DNA of 64,000 nt. It comes from Pseudomonadota bacterium. Lineage in GTDB: Bacteria; Desulfobacterota; Desulfovibrionia; Desulfovibrionales; Desulfovibrionaceae. The position numbers and the translations under genes were made by a program. The stretch's first letter is position 1. Each line of letters starts with the position of its first letter. Positions 56,260 through 64,000 of this stretch are shown piece after piece. Under the pieces are notes generated by a model. The model ran no database searches. It was not told where the DNA came from and saw nothing but the letters and a program-made list of their open reading frames with translations. The stretch spans positions 62,001 through 126,000 of the forward strand of contig JAEZYD010000048.1 of assembly GCA_023419375.1 (NCBI GenBank). Reading direction: 5' to 3'.

Positions 56260-56718
56260 TCAGATGGAACAAAGATAAATGAGCGCGTCTTCGCCAGTAT
56301 CGGTATAATACTTTTTGCGCACGCCCTCTCGCTTGAAGCCGCAACTCTCATACAGACAAATAGCGGGCCTGTTGCCCACTCTGACTTCAAGCAAGATTTT
56401 GTTTATAGCCATTTTACGCGCAAGGCGCAAGACCACACCCAATATACGCCGCCCGTAGCCTCTGCGGCGTTCATCCGGCAAAACTGCAAGATTGAGTATT
56501 TCCAGTTCATCCAGCGTATGATACACTGATATGTAGCCAATCAGCGCCTCATGCCGAAATATTCCCAGTGCCGAAAAAGCCTTTTGTCCAAAGGCGGCAG
56601 CGCACTGCTCTTCTGACCAGGGCAGAGGAAAGCACTGGCGCTCAATCTCGTACATGGCGGCGGCATGCTGCGGCCCCAGCATCTGAAGGCGTTCGTCCCG
56701 CACTGTGGAAGCATTCAT
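56260..56718 (-). CDS. rimI: Ribosomal-protein-alanine N-acetyltransferase RimI-like
   Basis: GNAT acetyltransferase, 152 residues, with YEIERQCFPLPWSEEQ, the acetyl-CoA loop ERRRGYGRRILGV and LEVRVGNRPAICLYESCGF near the end. It precedes tpiA by 14 bases. Its start codon overlaps that of the divergent gene at 56717 (shared CATG); a slightly later start is possible. Confidence 0.88.
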   Translation of the reverse strand: MNASTVRDERLQMLGPQHAAAMYEIERQCFPLPWSEEQCAAAFGQKAFSALGIFRHEALIGYISVYHTLDELEILNLAVLPDERRRGYGRRILGVVLRLARKMAINKILLEVRVGNRPAICLYESCGFKREGVRKKYYTDTGEDALIYLCSI

Positions 56719-57232
56719 GAAAATCAGCCTTTATCCTTCATTAGGCAACACTCCTGACTTGCAGGAGGTTGTGGACCACAACAATATGCCGCTGTGCATC
56801 ATGCGCGGCGAGGACATACTGCGGCAGAACCTGCGGCACCGGGCCGTGGGCCTGCTTGTACGCGACCGCCTTGGGCGCGCCCTGCTGACGTTCCGCCCTG
56901 GCCATGGCTGGGGATTTTCGTCCTTCGGGCGGCTGCCCGCCGGGCAATCCAGCGAGCATAAGGCGCAGGAGCTGTTTAACAGCGACTGGAACCACGATGG
57001 GCGCATACTGCCGCTCGGCGTTTCCCCGCCGGGGCCGGACAATTTTAACGCCTTTGTGGCACTGTATGAGGGCCGCATGCCCGCCTCGCTGGCTGTCGCC
57101 GCCGTGCGCGACCCTGATCAGCACATGCTGGTCGATTATGACGAACTGCGGGGCCTTGGCGTACACTTTGGCGAACTGCTTTCGCCCTTTTTGCGGCAGG
57201 CGGTGCAGTCTGGCCTTGTACGCCCGCGCTGA
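56717..57232 (+). CDS. Nudix-fold-like protein without a Nudix box
   Basis: A 171-residue protein whose first half resembles the start of Nudix hydrolases of the IPP isomerase-like type (MRGEDILRQNLRHRAVGLLVRDRLGRALLTFRP, split here by position about 33-65). Where the Nudix box (GX5EX7REUXEEXGU) should be, it reads GRLPAGQSSEHKAQELFNSD, lacking the REUXEE glutamates. It is therefore probably catalytically inactive, or a different fold. GGAAG precedes the ATG. Confidence 0.65.
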   Translation: MKISLYPSLGNTPDLQEVVDHNNMPLCIMRGEDILRQNLRHRAVGLLVRDRLGRALLTFRPGHGWGFSSFGRLPAGQSSEHKAQELFNSDWNHDGRILPLGVSPPGPDNFNAFVALYEGRMPASLAVAAVRDPDQHMLVDYDELRGLGVHFGELLSPFLRQAVQSGLVRPR

Positions 57233-57358
57233 CCCGCCCACACGCCCTCAATTTACCCGCGCGCAAGCCTGCCAGTCACCAAACCTTGCGAGCAGGGCGC
57301 AATCCCTTTGCCCTGCGTTCACTCAGTGCAACGCTTTAGGCCGTTCAGCGCGATTTTC

Positions 57359-58147
57359 TTATACGGTTGTGGGGCCAAGCAGATCAACAGCCTCCTGATG
57401 CACCAGCCCGTTGGAGGCCATGAGCACATCGCCAAAATGCAGGGCTTCGCCGCGCAAATTGGTCACCTTGCCGCCTGCTTCTGCCACCAGCAGCAGGCCA
57501 GCGGCAAAATCCCAGGGTTTCAGCCCTTCTTCATAAAACATGTCCAGCCTGCCGCAGGCCACATAGGCCATATCCACCGCCGCCGCGCCTATGCGGCGCA
57601 GGCCCTGGCTTTTGGGCAGCACAAGGGAGAGGCGCTCCAGTATTCTGTCGAGCCGCCCGCTAAAGTCATAGGGAAAGCCCGTGGCCACCAGCGCATCGCC
57701 CAAAGTTTCAGCCTTGCTCACGCTTATGGGCGCACCGTTGAGGTACGCACCCTGCCCGCGCTGCGCGCTGAAGCATTCGTTCATCATGGGAATGTTGACC
57801 ACGCCAAATTCCACATGATCCTTGTTCCACAGTGCCACCGAGGTAGCCACCTGCGGGATGCGGTGCACAAAATTGGTTGTGCCGTCCACAGGGTCGATGA
57901 TCCAGCACAGGCCATCCGGTTCCTTCTCGCTCTCGCTGCTTTCCTCGGCCATAAAGGCGGCGCCGGGCACAAGGTCTGCCAGTTTTTCCTTCAAAAAAGC
58001 TTCCACCGCCAGGTCTGTCTGCGTGACCAGATCAATACGGCCCTTGTGGCGCACGTTGCTGGGCTTTGCCCAGTGCTCGCGCACGATGTCGCCGCTCTGG
58101 CGCACAATTTCCAGACATCCCTGCAAAATATCCTGTGATGCAAACAT
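57359..58147 (-). CDS. suhB: Inositol-1-monophosphatase family protein
   Basis: Li-sensitive phosphatase of 262 residues. It has the three metal-site motifs: EES, WIIDPVDGTTNFVH and EEGLKPWDFAAG. The substrate could be inositol-1-phosphate, fructose-1,6-bisphosphate or 3'-phosphoadenosine-5'-phosphate; the SuhB type is the likeliest reading. AAGGAAG precedes the ATG at 58147. Confidence 0.88.
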   Translation of the reverse strand: MFASQDILQGCLEIVRQSGDIVREHWAKPSNVRHKGRIDLVTQTDLAVEAFLKEKLADLVPGAAFMAEESSESEKEPDGLCWIIDPVDGTTNFVHRIPQVATSVALWNKDHVEFGVVNIPMMNECFSAQRGQGAYLNGAPISVSKAETLGDALVATGFPYDFSGRLDRILERLSLVLPKSQGLRRIGAAAVDMAYVACGRLDMFYEEGLKPWDFAAGLLLVAEAGGKVTNLRGEALHFGDVLMASNGLVHQEAVDLLGPTTV

Positions 58148-58181
58148 GGGGCTTCCTTTACGCGTGCGGGTTCTGCAACGC

Positions 58182-58211
58182 AAAATGCCGCAGGGTGGTC
58201 ACCCCGCAGCA
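58182..58211 (-). terminator. Terminator of mreB
   Basis: TGCCGCAGGGTG pairs with CACCCCGCAGCA (one internal mismatch) and is followed on the minus strand by ATTTTGCG, 54 bases past mreB. Confidence 0.65.
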
Positions 58212-58264
58212 GACAGTTTTCAGAAAATGGATTGTCGCGGCCTCAGCAAGCGGGGCTGACGCAG

Positions 58265-59290
58265 CTAGTTAATGAAGACAGAATGGTACAACTGGCGGTC
58301 AAGCATGGCTCTGGCCGTACCGCGCAGCACCGTGGTCAGAGGGTCTTTGTCCACAAAAACCTTGAGGCGCGTTTCTCTGGCGATAAACTGATCCAGCCCC
58401 TTGAGCAGTGAACCGCCGCCCGCCATAAGCATGCCGTTGCGGTAAATATCCGCAGCCAGTTCGGGCGGCGTTTTTTCCAGCGCGCGCATTACTGCGCCAA
58501 GGATTGCCAGCACAGGCTCGCGCAGGGCTTCGCGCACATGGCCTTCCGTCACCTTGACCACGCGGGGCGCGCCGCGCACCAGATCCTTGCCCGAAACTTC
58601 GAGCACCGGCGCATTGGGCATGGGCATGGCGGAACCAAGAATTTTCTTCACATTTTCCGCTGTATTGTCGCCGACTTCCATGCGAAAAACATCGCGCATG
58701 TAGCGTTGCACGGCCATATTCATGGCATCGCCCGCCACGCGCACAGACTGCGCATTGGCAATGCCCGCCATGGTGATTACAGCCACCTCGCTTGTGCCGC
58801 CGCCAATGTCGAGCACCAGATTGCCCAAAGGCTCATGGATGGGCAGGTCTGCGCCGATCGCCGCCGCCATTGGCTCCTCGACCATAGCCACATCGGCAGC
58901 CCCAGCCAAAATGGCCGAGTCGATGACCGCGCGTTTTTCCACCTGGGTGATGCCCGTTGGAATGCAGATGACCATGGAGGGCTTGACCAGCCGCAGTCCG
59001 GTGATGGCCTTGCGCACAAAGTAGGAGATCATTTCGCGCGTGATGTCGAAGTCGGCGATGACGCCGTCCTTCATGGGACGCACGGCCTTGATGCGCTGCG
59101 GCGTGCGGCCCAAATATTCCTTGGCGGAAGCGCCTACGGCGAGAACAGAATTCTTGTGCGTGTCTATGGCCACCACCGATGGTTCATTGATCACGATGCC
59201 GTCCGCCCTGGTGTAAAGCAGGGTGTTGGCAGTGCCAAGATCCATGGCAATGTCTTTGGACAAGAATCTGAAGAAACGCCGTAGAATCAT
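58265..59290 (-). CDS. mreB: Rod shape-determining protein MreB
   Basis: Bacterial actin that guides lateral wall synthesis, 341 residues. It has DLGTANTLLY, EPSVVAID, MVEEPMAAAIGADLPI, the phosphate-2 loop LVLDIGGGTSEVAVI and MLMAGGGSLLKGL. mreC, mreD and the elongasome genes do not follow. It lies three bases after the GAF protein gene, so the two are cotranscribed. Confidence 0.96.
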   Translation of the reverse strand: MILRRFFRFLSKDIAMDLGTANTLLYTRADGIVINEPSVVAIDTHKNSVLAVGASAKEYLGRTPQRIKAVRPMKDGVIADFDITREMISYFVRKAITGLRLVKPSMVICIPTGITQVEKRAVIDSAILAGAADVAMVEEPMAAAIGADLPIHEPLGNLVLDIGGGTSEVAVITMAGIANAQSVRVAGDAMNMAVQRYMRDVFRMEVGDNTAENVKKILGSAMPMPNAPVLEVSGKDLVRGAPRVVKVTEGHVREALREPVLAILGAVMRALEKTPPELAADIYRNGMLMAGGGSLLKGLDQFIARETRLKVFVDKDPLTTVLRGTARAMLDRQLYHSVFIN

Positions 59291-59292
59291 GG

Positions 59293-60330
59293 TTAGTATT
59301 CTTTTGTTGGCGGAATGGGCGCGGTGTCGGGGTCATAGGCCTGGGGGCCGTCGTTGTGCACCCGCGCTCTGGGCAACATGGTTCTAAGCCGCATTTTGAG
59401 ATACAGATTTTCCAGGAACAGGGCCAGATGATCCACAGACTGACGCACAAAACTGCGCAGGGATTCGTCTATCTGGCGAGGAGTGGTGTGCGCAAGGCAA
59501 AGCACGCCGCGTGTGCTTTTGTTGACCATAACAGGCATGCATATGGCAGCCTGAAAGTCGGGCATATCCGGCAGTTTGCCAAACAGCACCGCAGCAGGCG
59601 CGCCCTCGATGCCTTCGGCTATCACCGGCTGATCGTTGCGAAAAACCCAGCCTGTGATGCCGCTGCCCATGGGCAGGATAAGCGGTTCCTCGCCGGTCAG
59701 CAGCAGACGGGCCGATTCGCTCTCAACACAATATGTTTCGCCCGGTTCGTCCACCGAGGCAAAGGCGCAGTAGTCAAAACCCGTGGCTTCAACCATGATG
59801 CGCAGATAATTTTGCAAAAACTGGGGCCAGCGCTTGTAGCGAAAGCGCAGATCCTGAATGACGGACAATTCCGCAAAATAACGCGGAATATCCCCGGCAA
59901 GCTCCTGCCGCCCGGTGGAACCCTGCTGACGCGAGATAAGCTCTGCGAACATTTGCAGGATCTTGTGGTCTTTGTCGGAAAAAGAGTACTGTCGCTTGCT
60001 GTCAACGCAGAGCGCGCCGCCGGTGGGCACGGGGCAGCCCATAAAGGCCTTGATGTTGGCCTCTTCGCCGCCGGTGTAGTAGCCAAGGTTGCTCTGGCGC
60101 TGGTCAAAATTCGGCACAAGCAGAGGTTGCCGGTTACGGACAATCCAGCCGACAAGGCCCTTGCCGGGCAGCACCGATGCGTTGGACGCAATCCTTTCAC
60201 CCAGGCTGAAGGCAGCTGCAAGGTGGTGCGCTTCGCCTTCTTCGTCAGGCAGAAAAAGGACGACGGAATAAGCGTCAAAAACGCTGCAAACGATGCTCAG
60301 AATATGCTTTTCAACAGAGTTGGCGGTCAT
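59293..60330 (-). CDS. Tandem-GAF-domain protein upstream of mreB
   Basis: A 345-residue cytoplasmic protein with two GAF-like domains: about 10-155 (YSVVLFLPDEEGEAHHLAAAFS, GKGLVGWIVRNRQPLLVPN, GALCVDSKRQYSFSDKDHKIL) and about 180-320 (FDYCAFASVDEPGETYCVE, GITGWVFRNDQPVIAE, GVLCLAH). No output domain follows, so it is probably a ligand-binding regulator or a partner of another protein. The ATG at 60330 has no clear ribosome-binding site; a GTG at 60336 is also possible. It directly precedes mreB. Confidence 0.8.
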   Translation of the reverse strand: MTANSVEKHILSIVCSVFDAYSVVLFLPDEEGEAHHLAAAFSLGERIASNASVLPGKGLVGWIVRNRQPLLVPNFDQRQSNLGYYTGGEEANIKAFMGCPVPTGGALCVDSKRQYSFSDKDHKILQMFAELISRQQGSTGRQELAGDIPRYFAELSVIQDLRFRYKRWPQFLQNYLRIMVEATGFDYCAFASVDEPGETYCVESESARLLLTGEEPLILPMGSGITGWVFRNDQPVIAEGIEGAPAAVLFGKLPDMPDFQAAICMPVMVNKSTRGVLCLAHTTPRQIDESLRSFVRQSVDHLALFLENLYLKMRLRTMLPRARVHNDGPQAYDPDTAPIPPTKEY

Positions 60331-60603
60331 GGGCACATGGGGTTGATGGTGATGCCGCCCACAGGCGTGACGGCTCTCGGGTAACGCATTTCTTGTAGCA
60401 AAGGGCCTGCGCCGCCGCAACTTCTTTTGCGCTGCTCGTGCTCATTGTTCCGATGCCGAGGCCTTGGCTGGCAGATCCTGCGGCCCCTGCATCAGGCTTG
60501 GCAGGCCCGGTTGATGCCGTTTTCGGGGAACCTGCATCATTCCCACTGGAAAATATTCTGAAAAGCAGGTAGTAAATAACAAATTTCTATAAGGGATGTG
60601 CGG

Positions 60604-62322
60604 ATGATTAAATGGCAAGAGGTATTCAGCAAGGACGGTCTGCCCTGGCAGGACGCTACCCAGTTGTCCTCTTCGCTTGCCGTAAGCGACTTGTCGCAGC
60701 TCAAGAAAATGCTTGATGCCGTGCATATCCGCCTGTGCCTTGTCAAACCCTATCAGGAAAACAAGAACTACCCCCTTGTGGAAGCGCGCGAGCTCTTGCC
60801 CTCGTTTGACAACGACATGTTTGAATACAAAGAGCTGCCCGGCTTTGCCATGGTGGCCTTTGCCCGCCAGCTCGACTATTTTTCAGAAATTTTTCAGTTC
60901 GATCGCCTGCACCCGGTGATCACCGAAGGTGACGGCGCATGCTGCCCTCTGGAAAATCAGGTCATGGTGCAGAACCTGCAAACTCTGGCCTCGCGGCTGC
61001 CGCGCGTGCATCAGGATATTTTTCGCCAGCAGTTCCGCTCGTCAGATACGGTCGTGCTTGAAACCTACCCTGCCCTCATGCCCTACCTGCTCAGCATGGA
61101 CAGGGCGCACGTGCTGGCCTGGGGAGCGGACAAGCAGTTTCATCTGGCCGGGATATTCGCTTCCTTTCCGTCGGATATCGACAGCGAACTGAAGCGCTTT
61201 GGCATCCGCATCGGCAAGTTCGTATACGGCGACAGCGATATTTACGAACGCAACCGCATGTTTGTGTACCAGTACCTCATGGAGCTTTACGGCTTCCCCA
61301 TTGTTTCAGAGCGCCGCACCTCAAGCGCGCTTTTTGCCCGCAAACTGCACAAGATGGGCGAGCGCTTTGTGCTGCGCGTACTGGGGCAGACGGACAGAAC
61401 CATCACCACCTACATGGCCAATGGCGAAAACACGCGCTACCCCCTGCTGGAAAAAGTGGCCCTTGTGGCTGTGGACGCCGATCAGGACGAAGCGCTGAGC
61501 GCCATTGACCGCGATGGATTTTTTCTGGACAAGCCGCGCCGGGTGGTCATTTTGCGCATCAAATACCGCCAGCACACCTTTGACGCCAGCAACGTGCGGC
61601 AGGACCGTGCGCTCTCCGTGGTGGCGCAGGAGGTGCTGCACCCCATCACGGGCGAAGCGCTCACCGGGCTCAATATCATCAAGGACACCTCCAACATGTT
61701 CCTGCGTCTCAACGACATTGTGCGCGGCGAATATACGGGGCGCATCATCTACAAGCGCACCGAGGTGGTGGAAAACACGGGCACGCACGAAAAGCGGCTC
61801 AAGTTCCTCTATAGCTGGCTGACCAAGCATCAGCGCCGCATGATCAGCTATAGCGATGAATTTTTCTCCAATGTTAGCAAGGTGTTGACCAACTACCTCT
61901 TTTCGCCGGACAATGACGAGGCCTTTGAAAACCTGCGCGAACTGTATCAGGAAGTCTGCACCCGGTTCAGCTACATTCAGCAGGCCCGGCGTGTGCGCAT
62001 ACTGGAAGACCTGTGCCAGCGCACCTTCAAGGGCGCGCGCATCACCTACCAGCAGATGTTCCGCGAGGCCCTGAACCTGCTCAACGAGCTGAAGTTTGAA
62101 ATCGTCAGTTTCTTCCCCGGTCTGGTTGACGCCGTGATCGACTGTGTGGAAAGAATCCTGCGCGACAGTTATCTGCAACGCAAATACGTTGAACCGCCGG
62201 AAGACACCCTTACCCCGGCAGGTCAGGAAATTCGTAAAAATTACAGACGTCTTGTTTCATTGCAGGACGGGTTCAAGGCTGTGCGCAAGGCGCGCAGCGG
62301 CAAGGAAAACGTGGTGGCATGA
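60604..62322 (+). CDS. Large conserved-looking protein of unknown function
   Basis: A 572-residue soluble protein with no domain I recognise, no signal peptide and no membrane helix. The sequence has the balance and density of conserved residues of a real protein (DNDMFEYKELPGFAMVAFARQLDYFSEIF, KRFGIRIGKFVYGDSDIYERNRMFVYQYLMELYGFPI and RIIYKRTEVVENTGTHEKRLKFLYSWL are spread across it), and a long helical C-terminal half. AAGGGA lies eight bases before the ATG at 60604; a GTG at 60598 is less likely. It overlaps rsmE by four bases, tying it to an rRNA methyltransferase. Divergent from the GAF/mreB genes across a 273-base gap. Confidence 0.85.
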   Translation: MIKWQEVFSKDGLPWQDATQLSSSLAVSDLSQLKKMLDAVHIRLCLVKPYQENKNYPLVEARELLPSFDNDMFEYKELPGFAMVAFARQLDYFSEIFQFDRLHPVITEGDGACCPLENQVMVQNLQTLASRLPRVHQDIFRQQFRSSDTVVLETYPALMPYLLSMDRAHVLAWGADKQFHLAGIFASFPSDIDSELKRFGIRIGKFVYGDSDIYERNRMFVYQYLMELYGFPIVSERRTSSALFARKLHKMGERFVLRVLGQTDRTITTYMANGENTRYPLLEKVALVAVDADQDEALSAIDRDGFFLDKPRRVVILRIKYRQHTFDASNVRQDRALSVVAQEVLHPITGEALTGLNIIKDTSNMFLRLNDIVRGEYTGRIIYKRTEVVENTGTHEKRLKFLYSWLTKHQRRMISYSDEFFSNVSKVLTNYLFSPDNDEAFENLRELYQEVCTRFSYIQQARRVRILEDLCQRTFKGARITYQQMFREALNLLNELKFEIVSFFPGLVDAVIDCVERILRDSYLQRKYVEPPEDTLTPAGQEIRKNYRRLVSLQDGFKAVRKARSGKENVVA

Positions 62323-63077
62323 GCGTACCGTTTTTTTATCTGGCCCCTGAACACTGGGGTGATGCACCTCTTCTTGAAGGGCAGGAAGCCCGGCATCTGG
62401 GGCAGGTTCTGCGCGCGGAATCCGGCACCGAAGTGGGCCTTCTGGATGGCCGGGGCCGCTCGGGCATATTTGTGGTCTGCAAGGTGGGCAAAAAAAACGT
62501 GCAGCTCCAGCGCGTTTCTGAAACTGTCACCCCTGCCCCGCATTCGCGGGCCATTGTGGCGCTGGCCTACAGCAAGGCCGTGAGGCGCGGCTTTTTTATG
62601 GAAAAGGCCGTAGAGCTTGGCGCGCACGGCGTGTGGCTGTGGCAGGGCGATCACAGCCAGGGCAAACTTTCTGCCGCCGCGGAAGAAGCCTGCCTCGGGC
62701 AGATGATTGCCGGGGCAAAGCAGAGCGGCAACCCCTGGCTGCCCGAAGTGCGCGCCCTCTCGGGCGGCGTGGATCAGCTTATCCATCTTTCGCACGCTGC
62801 CGACCACCGCATTCTGCCCTGGGAACTTCAGGACGGCGTGCATATGCTCACCCCTGAGATGGCGGGCCAGCCCGGCTTGACCGTCTATGTGATCGGCCCC
62901 GAAGGCGGCTTTTCGCAAAGGGAGCTGGCAGCACTGAAAGCCGCCCACTTTACCGCCGTGAGCCTTGGCGCGCGCGTATTGCGCTGTGAAACAGCCGCAA
63001 CGCTCTGCCTTGGCCTGCACTGGTGGGGTTCGCAGCTTGGCGGCAAGCCAGATGCCGCCCAAGGGAGCGGAAAGTGA
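62319..63077 (+). CDS. rsmE: 16S rRNA m3U1498 methyltransferase RsmE
   Basis: SPOUT-family enzyme of 252 residues. It has an N-terminal PUA-like part (APEHWGDAPLLEGQEARHLGQVLRA) and the knot with VIGPEGGFSQRELAALKAAHF then SLGARVLRCETAAT. Its ATG overlaps the upstream stop (ATGA) and its stop overlaps the rarA GTG, so three genes are coupled. Confidence 0.94.
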   Translation: MSVPFFYLAPEHWGDAPLLEGQEARHLGQVLRAESGTEVGLLDGRGRSGIFVVCKVGKKNVQLQRVSETVTPAPHSRAIVALAYSKAVRRGFFMEKAVELGAHGVWLWQGDHSQGKLSAAAEEACLGQMIAGAKQSGNPWLPEVRALSGGVDQLIHLSHAADHRILPWELQDGVHMLTPEMAGQPGLTVYVIGPEGGFSQRELAALKAAHFTAVSLGARVLRCETAATLCLGLHWWGSQLGGKPDAAQGSGK

Positions 63078-64000
63078 CCGTAAGCAAGCCGCTGCCGGAG
63101 CGCATGCGGCCCGATGATCTGGCGCTTTTTCTGGGTCAGACCCATCTTGGCGACCGCCTGCGCTCAATTATGAAGTCCGGGCGTTTGCCCAGCCTGCTGT
63201 TTTTCGGCCCGCCGGGCTGCGGCAAATCAACCCTCGCCCTGCTGCTGGCCAAATCATCCGGCAAGCCCTATCTGCGCTTGAGCGCGCCCGAAGCTGGCTT
63301 GCAGCACCTGCGGCGCTCGCTCACAGGTGTGGAAATTCTTGTGCTGGACGAGCTGCACCGCTTTTCAAAGGCGCAGCAGGACTTTTTTTTGCCGCTGGTG
63401 GAATCGGGCGAACTGACTCTGCTGGCCACAACCACGGAAAATCCCTCGTTCAGCGTCACACGTCAGTTGCTTTCGCGCCTGCATGTGCTGCGGCTGCGGC
63501 CCCTGGGTCGCCCCGAGCTTATGGAGCTTGCCCGGCGCGGCGCAAAAGACCTGCACCTTGAAATGACCGATGAGGTGGCCGACCTGCTGGCCGGGGTTTC
63601 GCACGGCGATGCCCGCACCCTGCTGAATCTTGTGGAATATGTTGGCGCCCTGCCGGAAGACAGGCGCGATCTGGAGCATATCAAGGCGGCGCTGCCCGAG
63701 GTGCTCATCCGGCACGACAAGGACGGCGACAACCATTATGAGCTGGCCTCTGCGCTCATCAAGTCCATTCGCGGCAGTGATGTGGATGCGGCCCTGTACT
63801 ATCTGGCCTGTCTGCTTGAAGGCGGCGAAGATCCGCGCTTTGTCTGCCGCCGCCTGATACTCTCCGCCTCCGAGGATGTGGGGCTGGCCGACCCGGACGC
63901 CCTGGGGCTGGCCGTGGCCTGCCAGCAAGCCGTGGAATTTGTGGGCATGCCGGAAGGTTTCATTCCGCTGGCGGAAACCGTCACCTATCTGGCCCTTGCC
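63074..64000 (+). CDS. rarA: Replication-associated recombination protein RarA/MgsA, cut by window end
   Basis: First 309 codons of an AAA+ ATPase, starting at GTG and running open to the last base of the window. It shows MRPDDLALFLGQTHL, Walker A FFGPPGCGKST, Walker B LVLDELHRFSKAQQD, the sensor-1 region LLATTTENPSFSVTRQLLSRL, the arginine-containing GDARTLLNLVE and SALIKSIRGSDVDAALYYLACLLEGGEDPRF. The remaining part should be roughly 100 residues if it matches the usual 400-450. Confidence 0.9.
   Translation, partial: MTVSKPLPERMRPDDLALFLGQTHLGDRLRSIMKSGRLPSLLFFGPPGCGKSTLALLLAKSSGKPYLRLSAPEAGLQHLRRSLTGVEILVLDELHRFSKAQQDFFLPLVESGELTLLATTTENPSFSVTRQLLSRLHVLRLRPLGRPELMELARRGAKDLHLEMTDEVADLLAGVSHGDARTLLNLVEYVGALPEDRRDLEHIKAALPEVLIRHDKDGDNHYELASALIKSIRGSDVDAALYYLACLLEGGEDPRFVCRRLILSASEDVGLADPDALGLAVACQQAVEFVGMPEGFIPLAETVTYLALA

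Overview
The window reads as chromosomal DNA of a Desulfovibrio-type sulfate reducer, probably near the D. desulfuricans group. The clues are a periplasmic [FeFe] hydrogenase of the Desulfovibrio HydAB type, a Desulfovibrio-type outer-membrane porin, high-GC coding sequence with Gram-negative envelope genes (lolA, bamD), and many Desulfovibrio-style hypothetical genes. I see no CRISPR array, insertion sequence, prophage, rRNA or tRNA gene. Species placement is inference.

Region 1 (about 1-21,300) is a hydrogen and nickel metabolism block. On the minus strand lie hydE-hydA-hydB (periplasmic [FeFe] hydrogenase and a maturase), then hydF and aspA, then a nikABCDE-type nickel ABC transporter that ends in a methyltransferase gene. 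Divergent from nikA is a porin. After a 764-base AT-rich gap comes a chemoreceptor gene broken by an in-frame TGA. Then comes hyaABCD: a membrane-bound [NiFe] hydrogenase of the E. coli Hyd-1 type, its cytochrome b and its maturation protease. Two results stand out. The HyaA small subunit has all six cysteines that define the proximal [4Fe-3S] cluster of oxygen-tolerant hydrogenases. The hydE promoter region holds a perfect inverted repeat, GTGTTAC-N13-GTAACAC, which matches what I recall as the Desulfovibrio NikR operator. Together they suggest a nickel-controlled switch: with nickel present, NikR would repress the iron-only enzyme while nickel feeds the [NiFe] enzyme.

Region 2 (about 21,300-39,800) is mostly housekeeping: a hotdog thioesterase, efp-ftsK-lolA (ftsK apparently starts at ACG), engB, a long CDF metal exporter, trxA-trxB-bamD behind a clear sigma-70 promoter, tsaD, fbp, an overlapping five-gene run (pgsA, a small unknown, ftsB, a TPR protein, a Cache-like lipoprotein with a repeated C-terminal motif), an Mrp ATPase, pcm and an M23 peptidase.

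Region 3 (about 39,900-64,000) has a 1448-residue double acyl-CoA dehydratase activase-like protein, a TRASH-type metal-binding protein, folK, xerD, a DHH-CBS-nucleotidyltransferase fusion, a HIT protein, lapA-like, mutS, a DUF1992 gene, an Smr protein, secG, tpiA, rimI, a Nudix-fold protein without a Nudix box, suhB, a GAF protein with mreB, a large unknown protein, rsmE, and a rarA gene cut by the window end.

Family names come from motif recognition by eye; no database search was run. Starts were chosen from ribosome-binding sites where visible.
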